DNA of 64,000 bases. It comes from Sphingomonas aurantiaca (GTDB taxonomy: Bacteria > Pseudomonadota > Alphaproteobacteria > Sphingomonadales > Sphingomonadaceae). The notes beneath the pieces were generated by a model. It saw nothing but the letters and a program-made list of their open reading frames with translations, was not told the origin of the DNA and ran no database searches. The stretch is taken from NCBI RefSeq assembly GCF_003050705.1, contig NZ_QAOG01000003.1, positions 186,001-250,000 of the forward strand, read 5' to 3'. The first letter of the stretch is position 1. Every line of letters begins with the position of its first letter. A program made the position numbers and the translations under genes. This document shows, in pieces, positions 35,496 through 44,482 of the stretch.

Positions 35496-36509
35496 ATGCG
35501 CGCCATCGGCTACACCACATCGCTTCCGATCGACGATCCGCAGTCGCTCGTCGATCTCGACCTGCCCAAGCCCGAGGCGACCGGCCGCGACCTGCTCGTC
35601 GAAGTGAAGGCCGTGTCGGTAAACCCGGTCGACACCAAGATCCGCCAGCGCCGTGCCGATCCCGACGGCACGCCGCAAGTGCTCGGCTGGGACGCGGCCG
35701 GGACCGTCGTCGCGGTCGGCGATACGGTGACGGGGTTCGCGGTCGGCGATGCCGTCTTCTATGCAGGCGCGATCGACCGGCCGGGCACGAACGCCGAATA
35801 TCACGTCGTCGACGACCGCATCGTCGGCCACAAGCCGCAGTCGCTCGACTGGGCGCAGGCGGCGGCTATGCCGCTGACGTCGATCACCGCGTGGGAAACG
35901 CTGTTAGATCGGCTCGATGTACGCAAGCCGGTGCCCGGTGCGGCGAACGCGATCCTGATCATCGGCGGCGCGGGCGGAGTCGGCTCGATCGCGATCCAGC
36001 TCGCGCGGCAACTCACCGACCTGACCGTGATCGCCACCGCGTCGCGCGACGAGACGCGGGGCTGGGTCGAGGATCTCGGCGCGCATCACGTGATCGATCA
36101 CCGCAAGCCGCTCGCCGACCAGATCGAGGCGCTCGGGCTCGGCGCGCCGGGCTTCGTCTTCTCGACGACGCATACCGACGAGCATGTCGCCGAGATCGCG
36201 ACGCTGATCGCACCGCAGGGCCGGCTCGCGCTGATCGACGATCCCGCAACGCTTGATATCAGCCCGCTCAAGCAGAAGTCGATCTCGGTCCATTGGGAGC
36301 TGATGTACACGCGCTCGCTGTTCCAGACCGCGGACATGGCCGAGCAGGGCCGCATCCTCGACGAGGTCGCGCGGCTGGTGGATGCGGGGACGATCCGGAC
36401 GACGCTGGCCGAGAATTTCGGGCGGATCGACGCGGCGAACCTGCGCAAGGCGCATGCGCGGATCGAGAGCCATACCGCCAAGGGGAAGATCGTACTCGAG
36501 GGGTTCTGA
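35496..36509 (+). CDS. MDR-superfamily zinc-type alcohol dehydrogenase-like oxidoreductase
   Basis: A 337-residue medium-chain dehydrogenase/reductase of the adh_fam_1 type: MRAIGYTTSLPIDDPQSLVD and VEVKAVSVNPVDTKIR at the N-terminus, and the NADPH-binding loop GGAGGVGSIAIQLARQ in the middle. The structural zinc cysteines of true alcohol dehydrogenases are missing, so a quinone- or enone-reducing activity is likelier. ATG 35496 follows AGGAGAC. Divergent from telA; no operon partners downstream, where R1 and R6 repeats follow. Confidence 0.92.
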   Translation: MRAIGYTTSLPIDDPQSLVDLDLPKPEATGRDLLVEVKAVSVNPVDTKIRQRRADPDGTPQVLGWDAAGTVVAVGDTVTGFAVGDAVFYAGAIDRPGTNAEYHVVDDRIVGHKPQSLDWAQAAAMPLTSITAWETLLDRLDVRKPVPGAANAILIIGGAGGVGSIAIQLARQLTDLTVIATASRDETRGWVEDLGAHHVIDHRKPLADQIEALGLGAPGFVFSTTHTDEHVAEIATLIAPQGRLALIDDPATLDISPLKQKSISVHWELMYTRSLFQTADMAEQGRILDEVARLVDAGTIRTTLAENFGRIDAANLRKAHARIESHTAKGKIVLEGF

Positions 36510-36540
36510 GGTCTCGCGGAGCACGCCCCCCTTGTCACGC

Positions 36541-36645
36541 ACCACCCCGGCGGAGGCCGGGGTCCAGTTGGGGGACGCTGCCAACGGATGGCAGCCCGTC
36601 ATCATTGCCACCTTTCCACCTGGGCCCCGGCCTCCGCCGGGGTGG
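36541..36645 (-). repeat. R1 palindromic repeat, copy d (reverse)
   Basis: Arms CACCCCGGCGGAGGCCGGGG and CCCCGGCCTCCGCCGGGGTG. The core is the most diverged of the nine, but GGTGGAAAGGTGGCA on the minus strand fits the family. Confidence 0.88.
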
Positions 36646-36679
36646 GGCGTAAGTGGGCTTGCCGATCGCCACTACCTCA

Positions 36680-36807
36680 CGATCCTCCCCCGCAAGGGGG
36701 AGGTGGCAGGCGCAGCCTGACGGAGGGGGCGGTAAGCGACTACGCCTGTTGCGTGTCCTCCCCCTCCGTCACCTTCGGCGACACCTCCCCCTTGCGGGGG
36801 AGGACCG
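36680..36807. repeat. R6 palindromic repeat, copy a
   Basis: Arms GATCCTCCCCCGCAAGGGGGAG...TGACGGAGGGGG and CCCCCTCCGTCACCTTCGG...CTCCCCCTTGCGGGGGAGGA. Each arm is itself a small hairpin, so the whole folds as a cross-like structure. Confidence 0.85.
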
Positions 36808-36854
36808 TGATATCCGCTCTGGCGCTCTCGCCAGCACGCTATACGCTGCCCGTC

Positions 36855-37832
36855 ATGATCCGCCCGCTGATCCTCGCGCTCGCGCTCCTCCCCGCGGCCG
36901 CCACGAATCGCCCGCCGCCCGCCGACCCGCTCACCGCGACAATCCACACCGAAGACGCCGACCGCTTCGCCGCGCTCTTCGCCAGGACCAAGGGCAAGCC
37001 GACCGCCACACAACTCAAGCGCGACTATCTCGACAAGGGCAGCGTCGCGATCGGCGTCTTCACCCCCGGCCGGATCGGCGACGCCGACACGCTCGCCCGC
37101 GCGATCGCCGCGAACCCCACCCGCTATGCGCAGGCGATCAAGACCTGCCTCCCCGCCGCCAAGGCGGCCACCGGCGATCTCCGATCGATCTATCTCGGCC
37201 TCCGCGGCGCGCTCCCCGAAGCGAAACTCCCGCAAGTCTATGTCGTCTTCGGCGCAAACACCTCGGGCGGCACCGCCAAGCCCGGCGCACAGGTGCTCGG
37301 CCTCGAAGTCCTCTGCCGCATCTCCCCGACGCCCGAGAAACTCCGCCAGACGCTCCGCCATTTCTTCGCGCATGAGACGGTGCACGCGATCCAGGAGGAT
37401 GCCGGCATGACGCTCGCCCGCGACCCCCTGCTCACCGCGATCCTCGTCGAGGGCGCCGCCGACTTCATCGCCCAACTCGTCACCGGCGAGGAGCCCGACA
37501 CCGCCCGCGCCGCCTGGGCGACCCCGCGCGAAGCCGAACTCTGGCGCCAGATGCAGGCCGACATCGCGCTCACCCGCAGCCTCACCGACAAGGACAACCC
37601 GGACGAGGGCTCGCCCCAGGCCAAGGCCTATGCCCGCTGGATCGGCAATTACTCCACGCCCCCCGCCGGCTGGCCGCCCGAGCTCGGCTATTGGATGGGG
37701 CTGCGCATTTGGCAGCGTTACTACGCCGCCGCGCCCGACAAGCACGCCGCGCTAAGGGCGATGCTGGCGGTCCGCGATCCGCGTGTCATTCTCGCCGCCG
37801 GAGCCTATAAGCGTCGAGCCCCGTCATCCTGA
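36855..37832 (+). CDS. Secreted putative zinc-dependent peptidase (DUF2268-like)
   Basis: A 325-residue exported protein with a short signal peptide (MIRPLILALALLPAAATN). The central helix FFAHETVHAIQEDA puts H173, E174 and H177 in an HExxH arrangement, and VEGAADFIAQLV about 30 residues later could give the third ligand glutamate, as in gluzincins and DUF2268/GldB-related putative peptidases. Substrate unknown. Its last four residues and stop codon are encoded by the left end of an R2 repeat. ATG 36855 is preferred over frames starting in the upstream repeats. Confidence 0.75.
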   Translation: MIRPLILALALLPAAATNRPPPADPLTATIHTEDADRFAALFARTKGKPTATQLKRDYLDKGSVAIGVFTPGRIGDADTLARAIAANPTRYAQAIKTCLPAAKAATGDLRSIYLGLRGALPEAKLPQVYVVFGANTSGGTAKPGAQVLGLEVLCRISPTPEKLRQTLRHFFAHETVHAIQEDAGMTLARDPLLTAILVEGAADFIAQLVTGEEPDTARAAWATPREAELWRQMQADIALTRSLTDKDNPDEGSPQAKAYARWIGNYSTPPAGWPPELGYWMGLRIWQRYYAAAPDKHAALRAMLAVRDPRVILAAGAYKRRAPSS

Positions 37833-37904
37833 CGAAAGTCAGGACCCAGGGTAACAAGCGCTGCCGTCCATGCCTCTGGGTCCTGACTTTCGTCAGGATG
37901 ACGG
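37820..37904 (+). repeat. R2 palindromic repeat, copy d
   Basis: Arms CCGTCATCCTGACGAAAGTC and GACTTTCGTCAGGATGACGG, perfect complement. The left arm overlaps the end of the upstream gene and supplies its TGA. Confidence 0.92.
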
Positions 37905-38004
37905 CAGGGGTGGTGAGTCCCCGAACCCGCCCGGTCTTCCCGCGGCGCAACAATTACGCTATGGCGCGCGCCAACCCCGTTCCTCGTTTCAAGAGAATAC
38001 ATTC

Positions 38005-39849
38005 ATGAGCCTCCGCAACGTGGCGATCATTGCGCACGTCGATCACGGCAAGACGACGCTGGTCGACCAGCTCTTCCGCCAGTCCGGCACCTTCCGCGAC
38101 AACCAGCGCGTCGAAGAGCGCGCAATGGATTCGAACGACCTCGAAAAGGAGCGTGGGATCACCATTCTCGCCAAGCCGACCTCGGTCGACTGGACGCCCC
38201 CGGGCGAGAGCGAGAGCATCCGCATCAACATCGTCGACACGCCCGGCCACGCCGATTTCGGCGGCGAAGTCGAGCGCATCCTGTCGATGGTCGACGGCGT
38301 CGTCCTGCTGGTCGATTCGTCGGAAGGCGCGATGCCGCAGACCAAGTTCGTCACCGGCAAGGCGCTGGCCCTCGGCCTCAAGCCGATCGTCGTCGTCAAC
38401 AAGGTCGACCGTAACGACGCGCGCATTCAGGAAGTGCTCGACGAAGTGTTCGATCTGTTCGTGTCGCTCGACGCGAACGACGACCAACTCGATTTCCCCG
38501 TGCTCTACGCATCTGGCCGCAACGGCTACGCCTCGACCGACATGGACGCGCGCGAAGGCACGCTGATCCCGATGTTCGAGACGATCGTGAAGCATGTGCC
38601 GCCGCCCAAGGTCGAAGTCGCTGGCGTGCCCTTCACCTTCCTCGTCACGCTGCTCGACCGCGATCCGTTCCTCGGCCGCGTCCTCACCGGTCGCGTCAAC
38701 TCGGGTACCGTGAAGACCAACCAGGCCATTCACGCGCTCGATAACGACGGCAAGATCATCGAGACGGGTCGTGCGTCGAAGATCATGTCGTTCCGTGGCC
38801 TCGACCGCGTGCCGGTCGACGAAGCCAAGGCCGGCGACATCATCTCGCTCGCAGGGCTTTCGGTTGCCACGGTGGCCGACACGATCGCCGACATCACGGT
38901 GACCGAGCCGCTGCACGCGCAGCCGATCGATCCCCCCACGCTGTCGATGCGTTTTGCCGTGAACGACTCGCCGATGGCGGGCCGCGAGGGCACCAAGGTG
39001 ACGTCGCGCATGATCCGCGAGCGCCTGTTCCGCGAAGCCGAGTCGAACGTCGCCGTGAAGGTGACCGAGGCAGCCGACAAGGACAGCTTCGAAGTCGCCG
39101 GTCGTGGCGAGCTTCAGCTGGGCGTGCTGATCGAGACGATGCGCCGCGAGGGCTTCGAGCTCGGCATCTCGCGTCCGCGCGTGCTGTTCGGCGAGGACGA
39201 GGACGGCAAGAAGACCGAGCCGTACGAGACCGTCATCATCGACGTCGACGAGGAGCATTCGGGCACCGTCGTCGAGAAGATGAACATCCGTAAGGCCGAG
39301 ATGACCGACATGCGTCCGTCGACCGGCGGCAAGACGCGCATCACCTTCTCGGCGCCGTCGCGCGGGATGATCGGCTATCATGGCGAATTCCTGTCCGACA
39401 CGCGCGGCACGGGCATCATGAACCGGCTGTTCGAGAAGTATGGTCCGCACAAGGGCCAGATCGAAGGCCGCAAGAACGGCGTGCTGATCTCGAACGGGTC
39501 GGGCGAAGCGAACAACTACGCACTGGGTCCGCTCGAAGAGCGCGGCATCCTGTTCGTGGGCCATGGCGAGGCACTCTATGAGGGCATGATCGTCGGCGAG
39601 AACGCCAAGCCGGATGACCTCGAGGTCAACCCGATGAAGACCAAGGCGCTGACCAACTTCCGCGCCTCGGGCGGCAAGGACGACCAGGTCCGCCTGTCGC
39701 CGCCGAAGCGTGCGACGCTGGAGCAGGCGATCGCCTACATCGACGACGACGAGATGGTCGAAGTCACGCCGAAGTCGATCCGTCTGCGCAAGCGCTTCCT
39801 CGACGCGAACGAGCGCAAGCGGGCCAGCCGGGCTAAGCAGAGCGCGTAA
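38005..39849 (+). CDS. typA: Ribosome-associated GTPase TypA/BipA
   Basis: TypA, 614 residues, translational GTPase related to EF-G and LepA that acts in ribosome assembly and stress adaptation. G motifs are complete: AHVDHGKTT (10-18), [19 protein letters not shown]. The BipA-specific C-terminal domain ([37 protein letters not shown]) is intact. ATG 38005 gives [16 protein letters not shown], the standard start. Single gene, flanked by an R2 repeat and a terminator. Confidence 0.98.
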   Translation: MSLRNVAIIAHVDHGKTTLVDQLFRQSGTFRDNQRVEERAMDSNDLEKERGITILAKPTSVDWTPPGESESIRINIVDTPGHADFGGEVERILSMVDGVVLLVDSSEGAMPQTKFVTGKALALGLKPIVVVNKVDRNDARIQEVLDEVFDLFVSLDANDDQLDFPVLYASGRNGYASTDMDAREGTLIPMFETIVKHVPPPKVEVAGVPFTFLVTLLDRDPFLGRVLTGRVNSGTVKTNQAIHALDNDGKIIETGRASKIMSFRGLDRVPVDEAKAGDIISLAGLSVATVADTIADITVTEPLHAQPIDPPTLSMRFAVNDSPMAGREGTKVTSRMIRERLFREAESNVAVKVTEAADKDSFEVAGRGELQLGVLIETMRREGFELGISRPRVLFGEDEDGKKTEPYETVIIDVDEEHSGTVVEKMNIRKAEMTDMRPSTGGKTRITFSAPSRGMIGYHGEFLSDTRGTGIMNRLFEKYGPHKGQIEGRKNGVLISNGSGEANNYALGPLEERGILFVGHGEALYEGMIVGENAKPDDLEVNPMKTKALTNFRASGGKDDQVRLSPPKRATLEQAIAYIDDDEMVEVTPKSIRLRKRFLDANERKRASRAKQSA

Positions 39850-39952
39850 GCCTGGCACGGCGAAGCCGGCCAGGCTTACAAGCTCGGCCGGCCTCGCTAA
39901 AGCGAGGTCCGACGACGCGGCTTCGCCGCGGCGCGCCGGGTCAGAAATGCAG

Positions 39953-39983
39953 AAAGGCCGGGGGGGAAACCTCCGGCCTTTTT
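39953..39983 (+). terminator. Rho-independent terminator after typA
   Basis: Stem AAAGGCCGG/CCGGCCTTT with GGGGGAAACCT inside and a five-T run. Bases 39850-39952 before it contain three further small hairpins (for example CCTGGCACGG...CCGGCCAGG) and no gene. Confidence 0.85.
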
Positions 39984-40072
39984 GTTTGGGCTCGAAAGCC
40001 CGAAGGTCGCGTCACTACGCCCGAAGCCTCCGAGGCGTCAGTACCCGATCCGTTATAATGACCTCCCTCTGC

Positions 40073-40177
40073 CCCTCCCCGGCGAAGGCCGGGGTCCAGG
40101 TGGAAAGGTCGCAGTAACGGCGCGCCGCCCTTCGTCAGCGACGTCGCCCAACTGGACCCCGGCCTGCGCCGGGGAAG
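40073..40177 (+). repeat. R1 palindromic repeat, copy e (forward)
   Basis: Arms CCCCGGCGAAGGCCGGGGTCC and GGACCCCGGCCTGCGCCGGGG; core has AAGGTCGCAGTAACGGCGC. Between the convergent typA and L,D-transpeptidase genes. The remaining bases 40178-40280 hold no supported gene. Confidence 0.9.
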
Positions 40178-40280
40178 GGCTGCCTCAAGGATATGATTGC
40201 GCTGGCAAGATCGTCTCCCACCGGGAGAGAGGCGGTAAAAGGTGAGGGCAGGGTACGGCGAGCGCGTATACCCCATCCCT

Positions 40281-40955
40281 TCAAGCAGCAGTAATCCGCC
40301 CGCCGCGTTCCAGCATCTCACCACTCGTCACGATCACCCGGTCGCCAAGCTTCACCTGCCCGAAGATCAGCTTGGCAAACGCGGTCGGCACGCCGACGCA
40401 GCCATGCGTCGCATATTTGCCGTCCATCAGCGCGCTGCCATGAATCGAGACACCGTCGTTGGTCAGCCGCAGCATGTACGGCATCGGCGCGCCGTACAGG
40501 TTCGACACGTGATGCGCGTCCTTCTGCGTGATCGTGAACACGCCGAGCGGCGTCGGCTTCTCGTCCGCGCCGTAGATCACCGCCGCCGTCCCGATCTCAT
40601 AGCCCGCGCGAAAGATCGACAGCGTCTGCGCGACGAGGTCGACAGTGATCACGATCGGCCCCTCGGGGACGCCTTCGGTATCCCAGTAATAGGCCCCGTG
40701 GCGTAGCGGCTCGGGCACATCCAGCACGCGCTTGACGACATAGCCGTCAGCAGGGGCGGCCGCGACGACGTCGGGCGCAGGCTTCGGCGGCAGCGCGCGC
40801 ACCGGCGCCGCGACCTGCGCCCTGGCAGCGCGTACCGGCGCCTCCGCAGCACGCACCGTCACCGGCGACCCCGACAGGGCCAGTCCGCCGATCAGCACGG
40901 CACTGCTCGCCAGCACGGCAAAGGCGATCGCTCGCATCGTCATGGTCCTGCGCAT
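40281..40955 (-). CDS. L,D-transpeptidase (YkuD domain)
   Basis: A 224-residue exported cell-wall enzyme. A hydrophobic signal segment (about 8-30) and an alanine/proline-rich linker precede the YkuD domain (about 98-220). The active-site motif is IHGSALMDGKYATHGCVGVP with H172 and catalytic C186; TPLGVFTITQKD fits the domain. It makes 3-3 peptidoglycan cross-links or attaches proteins in the periplasm. Alternative ATGs are at 40943 and 40937. Convergent with typA. Confidence 0.92.
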   Translation of the reverse strand: MRRTMTMRAIAFAVLASSAVLIGGLALSGSPVTVRAAEAPVRAARAQVAAPVRALPPKPAPDVVAAAPADGYVVKRVLDVPEPLRHGAYYWDTEGVPEGPIVITVDLVAQTLSIFRAGYEIGTAAVIYGADEKPTPLGVFTITQKDAHHVSNLYGAPMPYMLRLTNDGVSIHGSALMDGKYATHGCVGVPTAFAKLIFGQVKLGDRVIVTSGEMLERGGRITAA

Positions 40956-41127
40956 CCCGCCTTCTATCCCTTATTCGTAAACGAAGCCCAGCGTCGCAGC
41001 TATACCGTGGGTTAACAGGCCGTTCCGACCCGGTTCAGGCCGAATCGCCTAAATCCTGAAACACGGTCGGACACTTATGCGTTTGTCCCAAGCGGACCGG
41101 GCGTAACTAGTAACGGAGTTCGAAAAG

Positions 41128-41532
41128 ATGAACGGGTTTTTGAAGAAGGCAGGCTTGGGCGTTGCACTCGCAGCAACGGCGCTGACGGCGGCAGCACCCG
41201 CCGACGCACAGCGCTGGGGTCGCGGCGGTTACGGGCGCGGCTATGGCGGCGGCTGGCACGGCCATCGTGGCGGCGGCAACGCCGCCGGAGCCGCGGTGCT
41301 GGGCGGTATCCTTGGCCTCGGCGTCGGCGCAGCGATCGCCAGCAGCAACAACCGCAACCGCTATTATGATCGCGGCTATTACAATGGCGGCTATTACGCC
41401 CCGCCTGCGGTGAACTATTACGCGCCACCCGTGCAGACCTATTACCGCGAGGATTATCGTCCGCGGTGCTGGAACGAGTGGCGGGTCGATCCCTATTATG
41501 GCGATCGCGTCGCGGTACAGGTCTGCAGCTGA
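41128..41532 (+). CDS. Secreted Gly/Tyr-rich protein
   Basis: A 134-residue exported protein: signal peptide MNGFLKKAGLGVALAATALTAAAPADA, then a Gly/Arg/His-rich low-complexity segment (GRGGYGRGYGGGWHGHRGGG), one hydrophobic glycine-rich helix (about 50-70) and a Tyr-rich region (YYDRGYYNGGYYAPPAVNYY) ending in a short domain with two cysteines. Likely surface or periplasmic. The layout (glycine-rich helix plus terminal Cys) is reminiscent of the two glycine-zipper proteins at 15-16 kb. No enzyme motif. A clear terminator follows. Confidence 0.78.
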   Translation: MNGFLKKAGLGVALAATALTAAAPADAQRWGRGGYGRGYGGGWHGHRGGGNAAGAAVLGGILGLGVGAAIASSNNRNRYYDRGYYNGGYYAPPAVNYYAPPVQTYYREDYRPRCWNEWRVDPYYGDRVAVQVCS

Positions 41533-41552
41533 CCCCTTGCAGAGCGAAAGAC

Positions 41553-41585
41553 CGGCGTCGGGAGCAATCCCGGCGCCGCTTTTTT
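41553..41585 (+). terminator. Rho-independent terminator
   Basis: Eleven-base stem CGGCGTCGGGA/TCCCGGCGCCG with one G-T pair, GCAA loop, followed by CTTTTTTG. Confidence 0.88.
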
Positions 41586-41623
41586 GTGGCGCGTCCCCGC
41601 CGGTTGCCGCTAGACGCGCGACC

Positions 41624-41935
41624 ATGACCGACACGCCCAACACGCCCGAGACCGACACGCCGACCACCGCAGCGGGCGACACGCCCCCGGACCGCCTGTC
41701 GATCAATCACCGCAGCCCGTTCTTCAAGCAGGAGCTGCTCGAGCGCGGCATCGGCATCCGCTTCAAGGACGGCATCCGCCACGACGTCGAGGAATATTGC
41801 ATCTCGGAAGGCTGGATCCGAGTCGCGCTCGGCAAGAAGGTCGATCGCAACGGCAACCCGCTCACGCTCAAGCTGGTCGGCCCAGTCGAGGCCTGGTTCG
41901 AGCGCCCCGCGGCAAGCGACGCCGACGAGGGCTGA
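41624..41935 (+). CDS. DUF3297 family protein
   Basis: A 103-residue protein of the DUF3297 family found widely in proteobacteria. After a Thr/Pro-rich acidic leader (about 1-22) comes PPDRLSINHRSPFFKQELLERGIGIRFKDG and EEYCISEGWIRVALGKKVDRNGNPLTLKLVGPVEAWFE, the conserved body. No signal peptide or membrane segment, so cytoplasmic. Function unknown. Start ATG 41624 is directly upstream of the acidic leader; downstream are three stacked repeats. Confidence 0.9.
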   Translation: MTDTPNTPETDTPTTAAGDTPPDRLSINHRSPFFKQELLERGIGIRFKDGIRHDVEEYCISEGWIRVALGKKVDRNGNPLTLKLVGPVEAWFERPAASDADEG

Positions 41936-41970
41936 GCCCGAAGAGTTCGGCGCTTAGGCCCCGAACTACC

Positions 41971-42025
41971 TGTTTCCCCGCGAAGGCGGGGACCCAGACT
42001 GAGCTCCCGCCCTCGCGGGAGACCA
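41971..42025. repeat. R3 palindromic repeat, copy c
   Basis: GTTTCCCCGCGAAGGCGGGGAC and a partly diverged second arm CCCGCCCTCGCGGGAGA, nearly back to back. Confidence 0.8.
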
Positions 42026-42073
42026 CGCGCGCGCGGACAGCAATGGAAACACGGCGGCGGCCGCTCGCCAGAC

Positions 42074-42158
42074 CCGTCACCCCAGCGAAAGCTGGGGTAT
42101 CCCCGTTGGCTGGCAACGCGACCCGAACCGGGAGATCCCAGCGCTCGCTGGGATAACG
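42074..42158 (-). repeat. R4 palindromic repeat, copy b (reverse)
   Basis: Arms GTCACCCCAGCGAAAGCTGGGG and GATCCCAGCGCTCGCTGGGAT. The reverse complement matches copy a at 9437 through the core (GGGATCTCCC, GTTCGGG, GGGGATACCCCAGCG in order). Confidence 0.88.
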
Positions 42159-42180
42159 GATGGGCCGGGCGAAACCTAGC

Positions 42181-42266
42181 CCGTCATCCTGGGCTCGACC
42201 CAGGATCCAGAGTTACAGGCACCGCCGTCCATTACTCTGGATCCCGACGTTCGTCAGGATGACGGA
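42181..42266 (+). repeat. R2 palindromic repeat, copy e
   Basis: Left arm is a variant (CCGTCATCCTGGGCTCGACCC), right arm standard (GACGTTCGTCAGGATGACGG). Core CCAGAGTTACAGGCACCG fits the forward orientation. Third of three different repeats in one 330-base gap. Confidence 0.85.
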
Positions 42267-42273
42267 GGGCAGC

Positions 42274-44142
42274 TCAAGCCGCCACGCCCTCCAGCGCCTC
42301 GCTCGCCTCGAGCCACTTCGCCTCGCTCGCTTCAAGCTTGGCATTCACCTCGGCCCGACGCTTGCTGAGGTCCCCCATCGACATCCGCGAGAAGCGCGGC
42401 TCCGCCGTCGCCGGATCGACCATCGCGCGATCGATCGCGTTGCGCTCCTTGGTGAACTTGGCGGTCTGCTCCTCGACCTCGCGCAGCGTCTTGCGCAGCG
42501 CCGCGTCGTTGCTCTTGGCCTCCGCCGCGGCCTTCTTGCCCGCCTTCTTGTCGGCCTTCGACGCCGCATCGCCCTTGCCGCCATCGCCCTTCAGGACGAA
42601 CGCGATATAATCGTCGAGGCTGCCGTCGAATTCCTTCGCGGTGCCGTCGTCGACCAGCACCAGCCGGTCGGCGGTCAGCTCGAGCATGTGGCGGTCATGG
42701 CTGACCAGCACGACGGCGCCGGTATAGGCGTTGAGCGCCTGCACCAACGCTTCGCGCGCATCGACGTCCAAATGGTTGGTCGGCTCATCGAGGATCAGCA
42801 GGTGCGGCGCATCGCGCGTGATCAGCGCGAGCGCGAGGCGCGCTCGCTCGCCACCGGAAAGCTTGCCGACTCGCGTCGTCGCCTTGTCCCCCGAGAACCC
42901 GAACCGCCCGAGCTGCGCGCGCACCGCCGCCGGCGTCGCGCCCTTCATCAGGTGCGACATGTGCTCGATCGGCGAGTCGGTCGGATCGAGTTCCTCGACC
43001 TGATACTGGGTGAAATACCCCACCTTCATCTTGCCCGACGACGCCATCTCGCCGTCCATCGGCGTCAGCTGCGCGGCCAGCAACCGTGCGAGCGTGGTCT
43101 TGCCGTTGCCGTTGCGCCCGAGCAGCGCGACCCGGTCGTCGGGATCGAGCCGCATGTTGAGCCGCTTCAGGATCGGCACGTCGGCATAGCCGACCGTCGC
43201 CATGTCGAGCGTGATCAGCGGCGGGCGCAGCTCGGTCGGGTTGGGGAAGCCGAACGACAGCGTCGGATCGTTATAGCTCTCGGCGATCGGCTGCATCTTC
43301 GACAGCATCTTCTGGCGCGACTGGGCCTGCTTGGCGGTCGAGGCGCGCGCGGAATTCTTGGCGATATATTCCTGCAGCTTCTCGCGCTGCACCGCCTGGT
43401 TGGCGCGCGCTGCCTCGATCTGCGCCAGACGCTCGGCGCGCTGGCGCTCGAACGCGTCATAGCCGCCGGGGTACAGCGTGATCTTGCCGCCCTGCAGATG
43501 CAGGATGTGATCGACGACGTTGTTGAGGAAATCGCGCTCGTGGCTGACGACGACGATCGTCGCCTTGTAGCCCTTGAGGAAGTCCTCGAGCCACATCACC
43601 GCTTCGAGATCGAGATGGTTCGACGGCTCGTCGAGCAGCAGCAGGTCCGGCTGCGAGAACAGCAACGCGGCAAGCGCCACGCGCATCTTCCAGCCACCCG
43701 AGAAGCTGTCGAGCGTGCGCGCCTGCATGTCCTCGTCGAAGCCGAGGCCGAGCAGGATCTGCGCGGCGCGCGCGGGCGCGGTGTAGGCGTCGATCGCGAT
43801 CAGTCGCTCGTACACGTCGCCGAGCCGATCCGGATCCTCGCTCGTCTCGCTCTCGATCATCAGCGCAGCGCGCTCCAGATCGGCTTCGAGCACCGTTTCG
43901 AACGGCGTCTTCACGCCGTGCGGCGCTTCCTGCGCGAGGTAACCGATGCGCGCGCCCTTGGGCATGTCGGCGGAGCCGTCATCGGGTTCGAGCTGGCCTG
44001 CGATCACGCGCACCATCGTCGACTTGCCCGCGCCGTTGCGCCCGATCAGCCCGACGCGACTGCCCGGCGGCAACGCGGCCGTGGCGCCATCGAGGATAAC
44101 GCGTCCGCCCAGGCGCACCGTGATATTGTTCAGGTTCAGCAT
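42274..44142 (-). CDS. ABC-F family ATPase (Uup/YheS-like)
   Basis: A 622-residue soluble twin-ABC ATPase of the ABC-F type, acting on ribosomes or DNA rather than as a transporter. First domain: GRNGAGKST, FSGGWKMRVALA, LLLLDEPSNHLD. Linker of about 80 residues (helical, AERLAQIEAARANQ). Second domain: GRNGNGKTT, LSGGERARLALA, LLILDEPTNHLD. C-terminal coiled coil rich in K and A (about 540-622), as in Uup and YheS. The ATG at 44142 (MLNLNNITV) is the family-typical start. No membrane subunit is nearby. Confidence 0.94.
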   Translation of the reverse strand: MLNLNNITVRLGGRVILDGATAALPPGSRVGLIGRNGAGKSTMVRVIAGQLEPDDGSADMPKGARIGYLAQEAPHGVKTPFETVLEADLERAALMIESETSEDPDRLGDVYERLIAIDAYTAPARAAQILLGLGFDEDMQARTLDSFSGGWKMRVALAALLFSQPDLLLLDEPSNHLDLEAVMWLEDFLKGYKATIVVVSHERDFLNNVVDHILHLQGGKITLYPGGYDAFERQRAERLAQIEAARANQAVQREKLQEYIAKNSARASTAKQAQSRQKMLSKMQPIAESYNDPTLSFGFPNPTELRPPLITLDMATVGYADVPILKRLNMRLDPDDRVALLGRNGNGKTTLARLLAAQLTPMDGEMASSGKMKVGYFTQYQVEELDPTDSPIEHMSHLMKGATPAAVRAQLGRFGFSGDKATTRVGKLSGGERARLALALITRDAPHLLILDEPTNHLDVDAREALVQALNAYTGAVVLVSHDRHMLELTADRLVLVDDGTAKEFDGSLDDYIAFVLKGDGGKGDAASKADKKAGKKAAAEAKSNDAALRKTLREVEEQTAKFTKERNAIDRAMVDPATAEPRFSRMSMGDLSKRRAEVNAKLEASEAKWLEASEALEGVAA

Positions 44143-44245
44143 GCGCGTGCCGTTAGCAGATGCAGCATGGTTTTGCGAGAGTGGGGGAGGGGCCGCGTTC
44201 GCGCGGCGAGCAATCAACCTAAAGAGCTAGTTCCCCCAAATTATC

Positions 44246-44351
44246 ACCACCCCGGCGAAGGCCGGGGCCCAGTTGGAAAGGTCGTCGTAACGGAGCACCG
44301 CCCGCCGTCAGCAACGCCCCCCAACTGGGCCCCGGCCTCGGCCGGGGAGGT
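44246..44351 (+). repeat. R1 palindromic repeat, copy f (forward)
   Basis: Arms CACCCCGGCGAAGGCCGGGG and CCCCGGCCTCGGCCGGGGAG. Core GAAAGGTCGTCGTAACGGAG is one of the closest to consensus. In the ABC-F to SleB gap. Confidence 0.92.
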
Positions 44352-44377
44352 GGCGAGAGCAGGACGGCAAATCACTA

Positions 44378-44481
44378 AAGCTCCCTCCCCCTCAGGGGAG
44401 GGTCGGGGTGGGGCATACCCCCGAATGCCACGTCCTTGGCAAAGCCCCACCCCAGCCCCCCCCCTGAAGGGGAGGGAGCCG
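44378..44481. repeat. R7 palindromic repeat
   Basis: Arms CTCCCTCCCCCTCAGGGGAGGG and CCCCCCTGAAGGGGAGGGAG with inner GGGGTGGGGC/GCCCCACCCC. Pyrimidine-rich like R5 and R6 but with a different core. Ends two bases before the sleB-like stop. Confidence 0.8.
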
Positions 44482-44482
44482 C

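Noticed and set aside
41971-42266. Insertion sequence remnant suspected from three adjacent palindromes
   Set aside because: No transposase fragment, no target duplication; each palindrome belongs to a repeat family found elsewhere in the window.
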